This document shows positions 50,874 to 60,368 of a stretch of 64,000 bases of DNA, piece after piece. The notes under the pieces are model-generated. The model did not search any database, had not been told where the DNA came from, and worked only from the letters and a program-made list of their open reading frames with translations. The translations under genes were made by a program, and so were the position numbers. Positions within the stretch are counted from its first letter, which is position 1, and each line of letters opens with the position of its first letter. The stretch comes from Ancylomarina sp963977525. Its GTDB lineage: Bacteria; Bacteroidota; Bacteroidia; Bacteroidales; Marinifilaceae. The DNA is taken from contig CAXBPC010000006.1 of the NCBI GenBank assembly GCA_963977525.1, positions 1-64,000 of the forward strand, read 5' to 3'.

Positions 50874-51011
50874 ATGAGTAAAAATAACAAAAAGAAAATC
50901 TTATCCTCATCCAAAATCAATTTAAGATCCAGTTTTACAAACAACATATTAAAACTGGCACAAAGTCTTAACGCATCATCAAAACTAAGTTTTAGAAAAC
51001 CAAAGATATAG
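50874..51011 (+). CDS. Possible 45-residue basic small protein or leader peptide
   Basis: An ATG-initiated frame (MSKNNKKKILSSSKINLRSS at its start) rich in Lys, Ser and Asn, ending TAG at 51009-51011. It begins about 35 nt after the predicted transcript start and precedes the MraZ boxes. There is no ribosome-binding site of note, but Bacteroidota often lack one. AT-rich leaders can contain such frames by chance, so support is weak. Confidence 0.25.
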   Translation: MSKNNKKKILSSSKINLRSSFTNNILKLAQSLNASSKLSFRKPKI

Positions 51012-51078
51012 CCTACCCAACAAGCCTAACCAGCAACAAATAAAAACCTCAAATCAAAAAGTTTTCAACAATCGCACC

Positions 51079-51108
51079 AAAGTGGTTGAAAGTGGTTGAA
51101 AGTGGTTC
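51079..51108 (+). promoter_or_regulatory. MraZ operator (three 10-bp direct repeats)
   Basis: AAAGTGGTTG, AAAGTGGTTG and AAAGTGGTTC in direct succession. MraZ is known to bind such spaced GTGG-type direct repeats in front of its own gene. TTG at 51096-51098 and TACTTTTA at 51119-51126, 20 bases apart, would place the operator on a promoter, consistent with autorepression. Confidence 0.75.
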
Positions 51109-51148
51109 GAAAATTTCTTACTTTTACATTTACAAACCAATATTGTCA

Positions 51149-51607
51149 ATGCTAACATTCATAGGTGATTATCCATGCAAACTAGACGCAAAGGGACGAG
51201 TACTTCTCCCCTCTGCATTTCGAAAGTTGCTAGCAGCTTCTTCCGAAGATAGGTTTGTTCTGCGAAAAAATCTATATGAAGACTGTCTTGATCTCTTTCC
51301 CTCTTCGGAATGGAACAGGCAACTAGCAATGATTCGGAGTCGATTAAACCCATTCAATCGCAAGCACGCTACTTTCTTAAGAGAGTTTTATAGAGGAACA
51401 GCTGAAATACAAATCGACGGTAATGGTCGGATTTTGATCCCAAAAAAAATTTTCTCTGACACCAACTTATCTAACGGATTGACTCTTGTTGGACAAGATG
51501 GCAAAATAGAAATATGGGATACGAAAAAATACAATGATTCTGGAATGAACCAAGAGGAATTCAACCAATTGGCAAACGACATTCTAGGAGATAACATGGC
51601 TTTATAA
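51149..51607 (+). CDS. mraZ: Transcriptional regulator MraZ
   Basis: A 152-residue protein from the ATG at 51149; a longer frame from a TTG in the operator is excluded since it would translate the binding repeats. Two SpoVT-AbrB-like half domains are visible, each with the family signature: KLDAKGRVLLPSAFRK (about residue 10) and QIDGNGRILIPKKIF (about 88). MraZ forms rings and controls the dcw cluster by binding the direct repeats upstream. It is the first gene of the cluster, 49 bases before rsmH. Confidence 0.95.
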   Translation: MLTFIGDYPCKLDAKGRVLLPSAFRKLLAASSEDRFVLRKNLYEDCLDLFPSSEWNRQLAMIRSRLNPFNRKHATFLREFYRGTAEIQIDGNGRILIPKKIFSDTNLSNGLTLVGQDGKIEIWDTKKYNDSGMNQEEFNQLANDILGDNMAL

Positions 51608-51656
51608 GCCAAATACCAAATAGAGTTTATTTTCAAATATTGTAATATCATATGGC

Positions 51657-52562
51657 ATGACATCATATCACGTACCCGTACTTTTAAACGAAAGCATTGA
51701 AGCTTTAGACATAAAACCAGATGGGGTATATGTCGACTTGACCTTCGGAGGAGGAGGCCATTCAAGAGAGATAATCAAACACCTTACAACTGGAAAGCTT
51801 ATTGGCTTCGATCAGGATATTGATGCAGAAAGAAATATCATTGATGATGAACGATTTATTTTCATTCGTCATAACTTCAGATACTTCAAGAATTTTCTGA
51901 AATATATTGGTCACGAAAAAGTTGATGGCATCCTTGCTGACTTAGGTGTATCGTCTCATGAGTTTGATGTTGCAGAACGTGGGTTCTCATTCCGCTTCGA
52001 TGGCGACTTGGACATGAGGATGAATCAGAGTGCTGAGTTTAATGCAGCCGATCTCCTAAACACCTATTCGTCTGATGAGCTGTTTAGAGTATTCAAATAT
52101 TACGGAGAAGTTAAAAATCCAGGAAAATTAGTTCGCTTAATACTTGCACATCGTGAAGATAATGAGTTCAAAACGATTCAACAGCTAAAAGAAGTTATTC
52201 TGCCATGTACTCCAAAATTTAAGGAGCATAAATATTGGGCACAAGTTTTTCAAGCTTTACGTATCGAAGTTAATGCTGAGATGGATGCTTTGAAAGATAT
52301 GCTTTATCAAATTCCTGAGGCATTGAAACCAGATGGAAGATTAGTAGTTATCACGTACCATTCGCTTGAAGATAGATTAGTAAAGAATTTCATTAGAGAT
52401 GGAAAGTTTGCCGGAGGAGCCGAAAAAGATTTCTATGGCAGAACCAATGCACCTCTTGAAGCTGTTAACAGAAAAATCATTCTTCCTAGCGAAGAAGAAT
52501 TAGAGCTAAACAACAGGTCGCGAAGCGCAAAACTTAGAATCGCTCAACCAAGAACAAATTAG
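51657..52562 (+). CDS. rsmH: 16S rRNA (cytosine-1402 N4) methyltransferase
   Basis: A 301-residue enzyme that methylates C1402 in the ribosomal P site. The opening HVPVLLNESIEALDI, SAM motif VYVDLTFGGGGHS, ADLGVSSHEFD and the ending YHSLEDRLVKNFIR with SRSAKLRIAQ are all typical of RsmH. Length is standard. It lies between mraZ and ftsL as in most bacteria. Confidence 0.97.
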   Translation: MTSYHVPVLLNESIEALDIKPDGVYVDLTFGGGGHSREIIKHLTTGKLIGFDQDIDAERNIIDDERFIFIRHNFRYFKNFLKYIGHEKVDGILADLGVSSHEFDVAERGFSFRFDGDLDMRMNQSAEFNAADLLNTYSSDELFRVFKYYGEVKNPGKLVRLILAHREDNEFKTIQQLKEVILPCTPKFKEHKYWAQVFQALRIEVNAEMDALKDMLYQIPEALKPDGRLVVITYHSLEDRLVKNFIRDGKFAGGAEKDFYGRTNAPLEAVNRKIILPSEEELELNNRSRSAKLRIAQPRTN

Positions 52563-52583
52563 AATCATTCAAAGAGGACAAGA

Positions 52584-52964
52584 ATGTTTGGATTCAAGAA
52601 AAAATATAAAGACTTCATTAGCCCAAAAGAAGAAATAAAAGAAACCCCATCGGGATCTTTTAAGGATATCATTTCGGGAAGTGTCTTATCAAAGGATGTG
52701 GTTGTACACCACCTCCCTTTTATTCTTTTCATTGCTATCCTAAGTATCTATTACATCAGTAACCGATATCATTCTGAACGTGTCTATCGAGATATGATAA
52801 GCCTTGAAAAAGAGCTAAAGGAATTACGCTTTGAATCCATAACAACTGCATCAGCATTGATGTATATGAGTAAGCAATCAGAAGTTGTAAAAAGAGTAGA
52901 AAAAGAGGGTCTTGATTTGATTGAGTCAACTGAGCCTCCAATAAAAATCTATTTAGAAGAGTAA
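52584..52964 (+). CDS. ftsL: FtsL-like division protein
   Basis: A 126-residue single-pass protein: cytoplasmic residues 1-47, one helix at about 48-66 (LPFILFIAILSIYYISN), then a periplasmic segment (SLEKELKELRFESITTAS) with heptad-like pattern suited to a coiled coil with FtsB-type partners. Sequence similarity to E. coli FtsL is low; the call rests on topology and on its place between rsmH and ftsI. Confidence 0.82.
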   Translation: MFGFKKKYKDFISPKEEIKETPSGSFKDIISGSVLSKDVVVHHLPFILFIAILSIYYISNRYHSERVYRDMISLEKELKELRFESITTASALMYMSKQSEVVKRVEKEGLDLIESTEPPIKIYLEE

Positions 52965-52968
52965 TACT

Positions 52969-55086
52969 GTGCAAATAAAAAACGACATCATGTGGCGAGT
53001 GGGCGTCTGTTACACTCTAATTGTACTTTTCGCATTCTGTGTGGTAAGCCGAGTGGTTTACCTGCAAGTTTTCGAGGGGGACGAATGGAGAGGTCGTGCG
53101 CAATCCATCAGCAAAAAAGATATTACCGTTTATGCTAACAGGGGAGACATCTGTGCGGCAGATGGTCGTCTTTTAGCAAGTTCTATCCCCTACTACGAGT
53201 TACGAATGGACTTTCAAGCGCCTGGATTAACAAATGATCTTTTCAAGAAAAAAGTTGATTCATTAGCTCTTTGTTTGTCGAAATTCTTTAAAGATAAAAG
53301 CAAATCTAATTACCGCAGACAACTTTGGGATGCCAAATTCCACTCTAAAAGAAACCGATACGTTTTGATTAATCATCGAAAAGTGAATTACAACGAACTA
53401 AAACAAATAAAAACATTCCCACTTTTCAGATTATCATCAAACAAAGGAGGTTTAATCTGCCTACATGAAAGTAAAAGAGTTCAACCTCATATCAATCTCG
53501 CTAGTCGTACAATTGGTTATTTGAACAAAGGGAATGGGGATGAATTAATTGGGAAAGTAGGACTTGAAGGTTTGTTTGAAAGTGAACTAAAAGGTATTAA
53601 TGGTATCTCAATGATGCAAAAGATGTCGGGCAAATGGCTTCCTGTCAACCAAGCTGATCCTAAAGATGGAAACGATATTATCACAACCATCGATGTCAAT
53701 TTTCAAGATGTTGCACAAACGGCACTCTTACAACAACTTCAGAAATATCATGCCGATCATGGTACAGCAATACTAATGGAAGTTGAAACAGGAGCTATAA
53801 AAGCAATCGCCAATTTAGGATTAGATAGAAAGAAAAACCGGTATCTAGAAATTTACAACTATGCCATTGGTGAAGCAACTGAACCAGGATCTACATTCAA
53901 ACTGGCATCGATGATGGCTTTACTTGAGGATGGTTATGTAGAACCAACGGATTCAATCGAAACAGGAAACGGTATTCATCGTTTCTATCGCGATAAAATG
54001 CGTGACTCTCATATTGGTGGCTATGGAACTATTAGCGTTCAAGAAGCCTTTGAAAAATCTTCTAACGTTGGTATTTCAAAACTTGTTAATCAATTTTACA
54101 AGGATAGACCTCGCGATTTCATTAATCGCTTATATCATTTCAGGCTGAACAAAACCTTAGAATTGGACATTAAAGGCGAAGGTCTACCAAAAATTAAATT
54201 CCCTGGCGAAGAAGGCTGGTCAGGAATCTCGCTTCCGTGGATGTCAATCGGATACGAAGTTCAGCAAACTCCTCTACAAACATTGAGTTTTTACAATGCT
54301 ATCGCGAACAATGGCAAAATGATGAAACCTATGTTTGTTCATGAGATTAAATATCATGGAAAAGTATTGCAGCATTTTGATGAAGAAGTCTTGAAAAGTA
54401 GCCTGTGCTCAAAAGAGACTCTCAGAAAAGTACAATCTATGCTCGAAGGGGTAGTTTTAAGAGGAACAGCAACAAATCTTAAGAATTCGAGTTATAGCAT
54501 TGCAGGTAAAACAGGAACAGCTCAAATAGCTGACAAGAATAAGGGTTACGGACACAAAGTATATCAAGCTTCATTTGCAGGTTATTTCCCAGCTGATGCT
54601 CCTAAATACTCGTGCATTGTTGTTATCAATAGTCCCGATAAAAAGAAAGGTTTCTATGGAAATCAAGTTGCAGGGCCAGTCTTCAAAACAATTGCTGATA
54701 AGGTTTACGCAATGACATACGCCATGCATCCTCCAAAACATGATGAACAGGTTCTAGAAACAAAAGTACCTATTTCATTAAATGGGCACAGGGATGACTT
54801 GGACAAAGTTTTTAAAGAACTTGATGTATCGATTGATGATCGAGATGTTTATAGCGATTGGGTTTTAACATCACGTCAAGATTCTATTATCAAATACAAA
54901 AACAGAACGATAAGCAACCATTTAGTTCCTAATGTAAAAGGAATGGGATTGCAAGATGCTCTATATATTCTAGAAAATGCAGGATTGAAAGTTACAACTA
55001 GTGGTTTTGGCTCAGTGAAAAAACAGTCAATTCGTCCAGGTTCAAATTTCCGATCTGGTACTAGAATTAAAATAGAATTATCCTAA
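52969..55086 (+). CDS. ftsI: Division transpeptidase FtsI (PBP3)
   Basis: A 705-residue septal peptidoglycan transpeptidase. It starts with GTG at 52969, five bases after ftsL; an ATG at 52990 would leave out QIKNDI, which is the usual N-terminal pattern in this phylum. Helix at about 12-30, PBP dimerisation domain 50-240, then the transpeptidase with SxxK (GSTFKLAS), SxN (KSSNVGIS) and KTG (AGKTGTAQ). A PASTA domain closes the protein (about 645-705, LVPNVKGMGLQDALYILENA), common in Bacteroidota FtsI. Confidence 0.96.
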   Translation: MQIKNDIMWRVGVCYTLIVLFAFCVVSRVVYLQVFEGDEWRGRAQSISKKDITVYANRGDICAADGRLLASSIPYYELRMDFQAPGLTNDLFKKKVDSLALCLSKFFKDKSKSNYRRQLWDAKFHSKRNRYVLINHRKVNYNELKQIKTFPLFRLSSNKGGLICLHESKRVQPHINLASRTIGYLNKGNGDELIGKVGLEGLFESELKGINGISMMQKMSGKWLPVNQADPKDGNDIITTIDVNFQDVAQTALLQQLQKYHADHGTAILMEVETGAIKAIANLGLDRKKNRYLEIYNYAIGEATEPGSTFKLASMMALLEDGYVEPTDSIETGNGIHRFYRDKMRDSHIGGYGTISVQEAFEKSSNVGISKLVNQFYKDRPRDFINRLYHFRLNKTLELDIKGEGLPKIKFPGEEGWSGISLPWMSIGYEVQQTPLQTLSFYNAIANNGKMMKPMFVHEIKYHGKVLQHFDEEVLKSSLCSKETLRKVQSMLEGVVLRGTATNLKNSSYSIAGKTGTAQIADKNKGYGHKVYQASFAGYFPADAPKYSCIVVINSPDKKKGFYGNQVAGPVFKTIADKVYAMTYAMHPPKHDEQVLETKVPISLNGHRDDLDKVFKELDVSIDDRDVYSDWVLTSRQDSIIKYKNRTISNHLVPNVKGMGLQDALYILENAGLKVTTSGFGSVKKQSIRPGSNFRSGTRIKIELS

Positions 55087-55118
55087 GAAAAGCAGAAGAC
55101 CTATATCATATATAAAAG

Positions 55119-56585
55119 ATGATTAAGATGACTAAAAACATAAAGGATTTATTAAAATCCATCGATATAATAGAAAGTGTAGGCGAACTCAATATTGAGA
55201 TCAAAGAGCTACATTTCGATTCACGTAAAGTGGAGGAAGGAGATTTTTTTATTGCTCAGGTTGGAACACAATCAGATGGTCATAATTTTATATCTAAAGC
55301 TATCGAACAAGGTGCCAAAGCCATCTTATGTGAGCGTCTACCAGAAAATACCCGTCAAAATACAACTTACATTAAAGTAGAGGATACATCAAAAGCACTT
55401 TCTACATTAGCACACAATTTTTACGACTGCCCATCAGATCATATAAAGCTTGTAGGTGTTACTGGCACTAATGGCAAAACAACTGTTGCTAGCTTACTTT
55501 ATGATCTTTTCAGAAAGCTAGGCTATAAAGTAGGACTACTCTCTACGGTTACAAATTATATTGACACAAAAGAAGTTAAAGCCACACATACAACCCCTGA
55601 TGCCATTCAGATATCGAAGTTATTAAATGATATGATTGAAGAAGGCTGTGACTATTGCTTCATGGAAGTAAGCTCACATGCGGTAGATCAACACAGAACT
55701 CGGGCTTTAAATTTCAAGGGAGGTATATTCACCAACCTTACTCACGATCATCTTGATTATCACAAAACATTTGATGCATATCTAAGAGCAAAAAAAGGCT
55801 TTTTCGATCAATTGGGTAATAAATCATTTGCTGTTACCAATGCAGATGATAAGAATGGGAAAATTGTTTTGCAAAACACAAAAGCATACAAATTCACCTA
55901 TTCTACAAGAGCTTTTGCAGATTACCGTTGTCAAATTCTTGAAAAGCATTTCAATGGTATGTTATTAGAGATGGATGGTGTTGAACTATGGACAAATTTT
56001 ATTGGTGATTTTAATGCTCATAACCTTTTATCAGTTTATGCAGCTGCCAGACTTCTAGACCAATCTAAAGAAGAAATCCTCACGAAAATGAGTGAGCTAA
56101 AATCTGTAGCAGGTCGTTTCGAAAGCATTATTTCTCCAGATGGTATAATGGCAATTGTGGATTATGCACACACACCAGATGCACTAAAGAATGTATTACT
56201 TACCATTGACCAACTTCGCACTAGAAACGAAACTGTCATTACAGTTGTGGGTGCTGGTGGGGATAGAGACAAAACCAAACGTCCACCAATGGGAAAGATT
56301 AGTGCCGAATATAGCGACAAGGTGATTTTAACATCTGACAATCCTCGTTCGGAAAACCCAGACACAATTATCACAGAAATGAGAGAAGGTATTTCTGCTG
56401 AAAATTTAAGGAAAGTACTAGCTATTTCGGATAGAAGAGAGGCTATTCGCACAGCTATTATGCTTGCAAAAAAAGACGATATCATTCTTGTGGCAGGAAA
56501 AGGGCATGAAGATTATCAAGAGATTAATGGTGTAAAGCACCATTTCGATGACAAAGAAATTATTAACGAAATATTCAATCAATAA
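55119..56585 (+). CDS. murE: UDP-MurNAc-tripeptide synthetase MurE (meso-DAP type)
   Basis: A 488-residue ligase. P-loop GVTGTNGKTTVASL, the central domain and the amino-acid selectivity motif DNPR (SDNPRSENPD, about residue 407) mark it as the form that adds meso-diaminopimelate rather than lysine. Two starts are possible (55119 or 55128, both ATG); I keep the longer. It is 32 bases after ftsI and 2 before mraY. Confidence 0.96.
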   Translation: MIKMTKNIKDLLKSIDIIESVGELNIEIKELHFDSRKVEEGDFFIAQVGTQSDGHNFISKAIEQGAKAILCERLPENTRQNTTYIKVEDTSKALSTLAHNFYDCPSDHIKLVGVTGTNGKTTVASLLYDLFRKLGYKVGLLSTVTNYIDTKEVKATHTTPDAIQISKLLNDMIEEGCDYCFMEVSSHAVDQHRTRALNFKGGIFTNLTHDHLDYHKTFDAYLRAKKGFFDQLGNKSFAVTNADDKNGKIVLQNTKAYKFTYSTRAFADYRCQILEKHFNGMLLEMDGVELWTNFIGDFNAHNLLSVYAAARLLDQSKEEILTKMSELKSVAGRFESIISPDGIMAIVDYAHTPDALKNVLLTIDQLRTRNETVITVVGAGGDRDKTKRPPMGKISAEYSDKVILTSDNPRSENPDTIITEMREGISAENLRKVLAISDRREAIRTAIMLAKKDDIILVAGKGHEDYQEINGVKHHFDDKEIINEIFNQ

Positions 56586-56587
56586 GT

Positions 56588-57841
56588 ATGTTATATTATC
56601 TATTTAAATACCTAGACGGGTTAGATTTTCCAGGAGCTGGAATGTTTGATTATATTTCATTTCGTGCTGCATTGAGTATCATTACTTCACTCTTAATTGC
56701 CACTGTATTTGGAAAAAGAATCATTTACTATCTGCAGAAGCAACAAATTGGCGAAATTGTAAGAGACCTTGGTCTTGCTGGACAAATGGAGAAAAAAGGG
56801 ACACCAACTATGGGTGGACTGATTATTCTAATTTCTATTCTTGTTCCTGTTTTATTATTCGCTAAACTTGATAATATTTACATTATCCTAATGCTAATCA
56901 CCACTGTGTGGCTAGGATTAATTGGCTTTATTGATGATTACATCAAAGTTTTCAAAAAAGACAAAGCAGGCCTTAAGGGCCGTTTCAAAATTGCAGGACA
57001 AGTAGGTTTAGGTCTAATCGTAGGTCTAACTTTATATATGAATGATGATGTCGTAATTCGTGAAAAAGCGAGCATTTATGACATTGGAACTCAAACTGAG
57101 ATTGTTGATGAAGGCTTTACAGCTGATCGTGCTAATTCGACAGCAATGACCCACGACATAAAATCAACTAAAACGACTATTCCATTCTTTAAAAACAACG
57201 AGTTCGACTATGAAGACTTAGTTCGTTGGGGAGGTGAATATTCAGGAATCCTAGCTTGGATACTCTTTATAATTGTTACCATATTTATTGTAACAGCTGT
57301 TTCCAATGGTGCTAATATGACTGATGGATTAGATGGTCTTGCCACAGGAACTTCAGCAATTATTGGAGCAACACTCGGTATCTTAGCTTACCTTTCTGGT
57401 CACTTGGTTTATGCCAGTTATCTAGATATCATGTACATTCCTCACTCAGGAGAATTGGTTGTATACATTGCAGCATTTATTGGGTCTACAATTGGTTTCC
57501 TTTGGTACAACTCCTATCCTGCTCAGGTTTTCATGGGCGACACAGGTAGTCTTTCATTAGGAGGTATAATTGCAGTCTTAGCAATTATCATTCATAAAGA
57601 ACTATTAATACCAGTACTATGCGGAATTTTCTTGGTAGAGAATGTTTCTGTAATGATGCAAGTATCGTGGTTTAAATACACCCGAAAAAAATATGGTGAA
57701 GGTCGTCGAATATTTAGGATGGCACCTCTTCACCACCATTATCAATTAAAGGGATATCCTGAACCTAAAATTGTAACTCGATTTTGGATTATCGGTATTT
57801 TCTTGGCAGTAATCACAATCGTGACCCTTAAAATAAGATAA
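56588..57841 (+). CDS. mraY: Phospho-MurNAc-pentapeptide transferase MraY
   Basis: A 417-residue integral membrane enzyme with about ten helices that makes lipid I from UDP-MurNAc-pentapeptide and undecaprenyl phosphate. Signatures: MEKKGTPTMGGLIIL, FIDDYIKVFKK, NGANMTDGLDGLATGTSA, FMGDTGSLSLGG and the HHHYQLKG near the end. A hydrophilic insertion at about residues 160-215 makes it some 50 residues longer than the E. coli enzyme, as usual in Bacteroidota. murF is not in this cluster, also usual for the phylum. Confidence 0.97.
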   Translation: MLYYLFKYLDGLDFPGAGMFDYISFRAALSIITSLLIATVFGKRIIYYLQKQQIGEIVRDLGLAGQMEKKGTPTMGGLIILISILVPVLLFAKLDNIYIILMLITTVWLGLIGFIDDYIKVFKKDKAGLKGRFKIAGQVGLGLIVGLTLYMNDDVVIREKASIYDIGTQTEIVDEGFTADRANSTAMTHDIKSTKTTIPFFKNNEFDYEDLVRWGGEYSGILAWILFIIVTIFIVTAVSNGANMTDGLDGLATGTSAIIGATLGILAYLSGHLVYASYLDIMYIPHSGELVVYIAAFIGSTIGFLWYNSYPAQVFMGDTGSLSLGGIIAVLAIIIHKELLIPVLCGIFLVENVSVMMQVSWFKYTRKKYGEGRRIFRMAPLHHHYQLKGYPEPKIVTRFWIIGIFLAVITIVTLKIR

Positions 57842-59185
57842 ATGAATAGTCAGAAAACCATAGTTGTATTAGGTGCTGGAGAAAGTGGAGTTGGTGCAGC
57901 TATACTAGCTAAAAGCAAAGGCTTTAATGTATTTGTCTCCGACAAAGGGCAAATCACGGCAGGCTACAGCAAAATTCTGAACGAATACAATATTCCTTTC
58001 GAGGAAGGAAAACATAGTGAAGAGCGTATTTTAGAAGCCATTGAGGTCGTTAAAAGCCCTGGCATTCCAGATACTGCTCCACTCATAAAAAAGCTTAACG
58101 ATTTAAATATTCCCGTAATCTCAGAAATTGAGTTTGCTGGACGTTACTCGGATGCAAAGATGATTTGTATCACAGGGAGTAATGGTAAAACCACTACAAC
58201 ACTGCTTATTTATCACATGCTTAAAAAAGCAGGTATAAATGTAGGATTGGCTGGTAATATTGGTCACAGTTTGGCTCGTCAGGTTGCTGAAAGTGACTAC
58301 AGTCACTATGTAGTTGAGCTAAGTAGTTTTCAACTAGACGGTATGCAACAGTTCAAGGCTGATATTGCCATTCTAATGAATATCACGCCTGATCATCTAG
58401 ATCGTTACGATTATAAAATGGAAAATTATATCGATTCAAAGTTCAGGATTATTCAAAATCAGACTGAGAATGATGCTTTTATTTTCTGTCATGATGACGA
58501 AATTATAACAAAAGAGCTTCAACAAATATCAGTGCAAGTTCAAAAGCATCCATTTAGTATTTATGAGTGTTTACCAAAGGGAGCAAGTTTGAAAAATGAT
58601 GAATTAATTATTAAGAATGAAAATATCAATCTTAATATGAAACAAACTGAACTTTCCCTAAAAGGAAAGCACAACACTTATAATTCAATGGCTGCAGGAA
58701 TTGCTGGAAGTATTCTTGGTATCCGTAAAGAAGTTATTAGAGAAAGTTTAAGTGATTTTGAAGGTGTAGAACATCGCCTTGAGATCCTACCAAATGTTCG
58801 TGGTGTTGAATTCATAAATGATTCAAAAGCTACCAATATCAATTCAACATGGTATGCTCTTGAAAGCATGAACGACGAAACTGTCTGGATTGTTGGTGGT
58901 GTTGATAAAGGGAATGACTATTCTGAGTTGATCGACTTAGTTAAAGAAAAAGTAAAAGCTATCGTGTGCTTAGGCGTAGATAATTCAAAAATCCATAAAG
59001 CCTTTGATGGTGCTATCGATACAATTGTAGATACACAATCGATGCATGATGCTGTGAAAATAGCTTATGAATTAGCTAATGAAGAAGCTACAGTTCTTTT
59101 ATCTCCTGCATGTGCAAGTTTCGATTTGTTCAAAAGTTACGAAGATAGAGGCAATCAATTTAAAGAAGAAGTTCGAAAATTATAG
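57842..59185 (+). CDS. murD: UDP-MurNAc-alanine-D-glutamate ligase MurD
   Basis: A 447-residue ligase. N-terminal UDP-binding Rossmann domain with VLGAGESGVGAAIL, P-loop ITGSNGKTTTTLLIYHML, central MNITPDHLDRYD and C-terminal FINDSKATNINST. Its ATG directly follows the mraY stop (zero spacing), so translation is likely coupled. Confidence 0.96.
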   Translation: MNSQKTIVVLGAGESGVGAAILAKSKGFNVFVSDKGQITAGYSKILNEYNIPFEEGKHSEERILEAIEVVKSPGIPDTAPLIKKLNDLNIPVISEIEFAGRYSDAKMICITGSNGKTTTTLLIYHMLKKAGINVGLAGNIGHSLARQVAESDYSHYVVELSSFQLDGMQQFKADIAILMNITPDHLDRYDYKMENYIDSKFRIIQNQTENDAFIFCHDDEIITKELQQISVQVQKHPFSIYECLPKGASLKNDELIIKNENINLNMKQTELSLKGKHNTYNSMAAGIAGSILGIRKEVIRESLSDFEGVEHRLEILPNVRGVEFINDSKATNINSTWYALESMNDETVWIVGGVDKGNDYSELIDLVKEKVKAIVCLGVDNSKIHKAFDGAIDTIVDTQSMHDAVKIAYELANEEATVLLSPACASFDLFKSYEDRGNQFKEEVRKL

Positions 59186-59195
59186 ATAGAATCAA

Positions 59196-60368
59196 ATGGG
59201 ACGATTTGTCAACAATTTTAAATTACAAGGCGATAAGGTGATATGGATCATTATATTTCTACTTTCCATCATTTCGCTATTGGTAGTCTACAGTTCTACT
59301 GGAACCTTAGCATATAAGGTTAGAGGAGGAAATACGTCCTATTTTTTCATCAAGCAATTGTTTCTTTTATTCGTTTGTTATATTATAATTTATATTACTC
59401 ATAAAATACCATACAAGTATTATTCAAGCTGGGCCAACATGGGCTTAGTCGTCGCTATTGGCATGTTATTATTGGCAAAAATTGTTGGGGTAAATCTTAA
59501 CCAAGCATCAAGATGGATTACGATTCCCGGAATAGGTTTTAACTTTCAACCATCTGAATTGGCTAAACTATCTTTAATTTTATTTGTCTCCCGGATACTC
59601 TCAAAATTCCAAACCGATAGTGAATGTCAAAAAGAAGCTTTCTGGAAAATAATTGCTGCAATAGGCGTTGTATGCGGTATAATATTTCTCGATGACTTTT
59701 CTACTTCAGCACTATTAGGAGGCATCTGCTTAATGCTAATGTTTATAGGTCGAATAGGCGCCAAGTATCTCCTTGGAACAATGGGTGCTGGCTTAGGCCT
59801 TATCATTATCTTACTCATAATAGCGCCTTTCTTACCAGACAGCTTTGGCCGTATACACACTGTCCGAAATCGAATTTTGAATTTCGCTGGCATGGGTGAG
59901 AAAAAAACTAGTAATGATCGTAACTATCAAGTCGATCAGGCAAAAATAGCAGTCGTTTCAGGAGGTATAATTGGGAAAGGACCAGGTAATAGTAATCAAC
60001 GAAATTTTTTACCTCATCCCTACTCTGATTTTATTTATGCAATCATACTTGAAGAGTTAGGATGGATAGGCGGATTCGGAGTTCTAGCCCTTTACCTATT
60101 CCTAATATATAGGGCAGGCTCCATTGTCCGGAAATGTGATCGAACCTTTCCAGCTTTCCTCGTCATTGGACTCAGTCTAAGTATCGTTGCACAAGCATTA
60201 ACCAATATGGCTGTTTCTGTTAATTTAATTCCAGTAACAGGCCAACCGCTGCCTCTGGTCAGCATGGGGGGAACCTCACTAATATTTACCAGTGCAGCTC
60301 TAGGAATGATTTTAAGTGTGAGCCGATCAGTTAAAGAACAAGAAGAATTAAATCATGCAGAAGATTAA
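59196..60368 (+). CDS. ftsW: Septal peptidoglycan polymerase FtsW
   Basis: A 390-residue SEDS-family membrane protein with about ten helices. It opens KVIWIIIFLLSIISLLVVYS; typical SEDS segments are GFNFQPSELAKLSLILFVSR, the HPYSDFIYAIILEELGW loop with the catalytic aspartate and PLVSMGGTSLIFTSAALGM. It polymerises lipid II with FtsI at the division site. Its end overlaps murG by 14 bases. Confidence 0.96.
   Translation: MGRFVNNFKLQGDKVIWIIIFLLSIISLLVVYSSTGTLAYKVRGGNTSYFFIKQLFLLFVCYIIIYITHKIPYKYYSSWANMGLVVAIGMLLLAKIVGVNLNQASRWITIPGIGFNFQPSELAKLSLILFVSRILSKFQTDSECQKEAFWKIIAAIGVVCGIIFLDDFSTSALLGGICLMLMFIGRIGAKYLLGTMGAGLGLIIILLIIAPFLPDSFGRIHTVRNRILNFAGMGEKKTSNDRNYQVDQAKIAVVSGGIIGKGPGNSNQRNFLPHPYSDFIYAIILEELGWIGGFGVLALYLFLIYRAGSIVRKCDRTFPAFLVIGLSLSIVAQALTNMAVSVNLIPVTGQPLPLVSMGGTSLIFTSAALGMILSVSRSVKEQEELNHAED

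Larger units (their letters stand above)
50812..51148 (+). other. Leader region of the dcw cluster
   Basis: About 340 bp between the divergent membrane-protein gene and mraZ. It contains a promoter-like box (50826-50833), a leader hairpin directly after it (GCAGC and TCTAA pairing with TTAGA and GCTGC, 50833-50858), a possible 45-codon reading frame (50874-51011), three MraZ-type direct repeats (51079-51108) and a second promoter-like box (TACTTTTA, 51119-51126). Confidence 0.6.
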
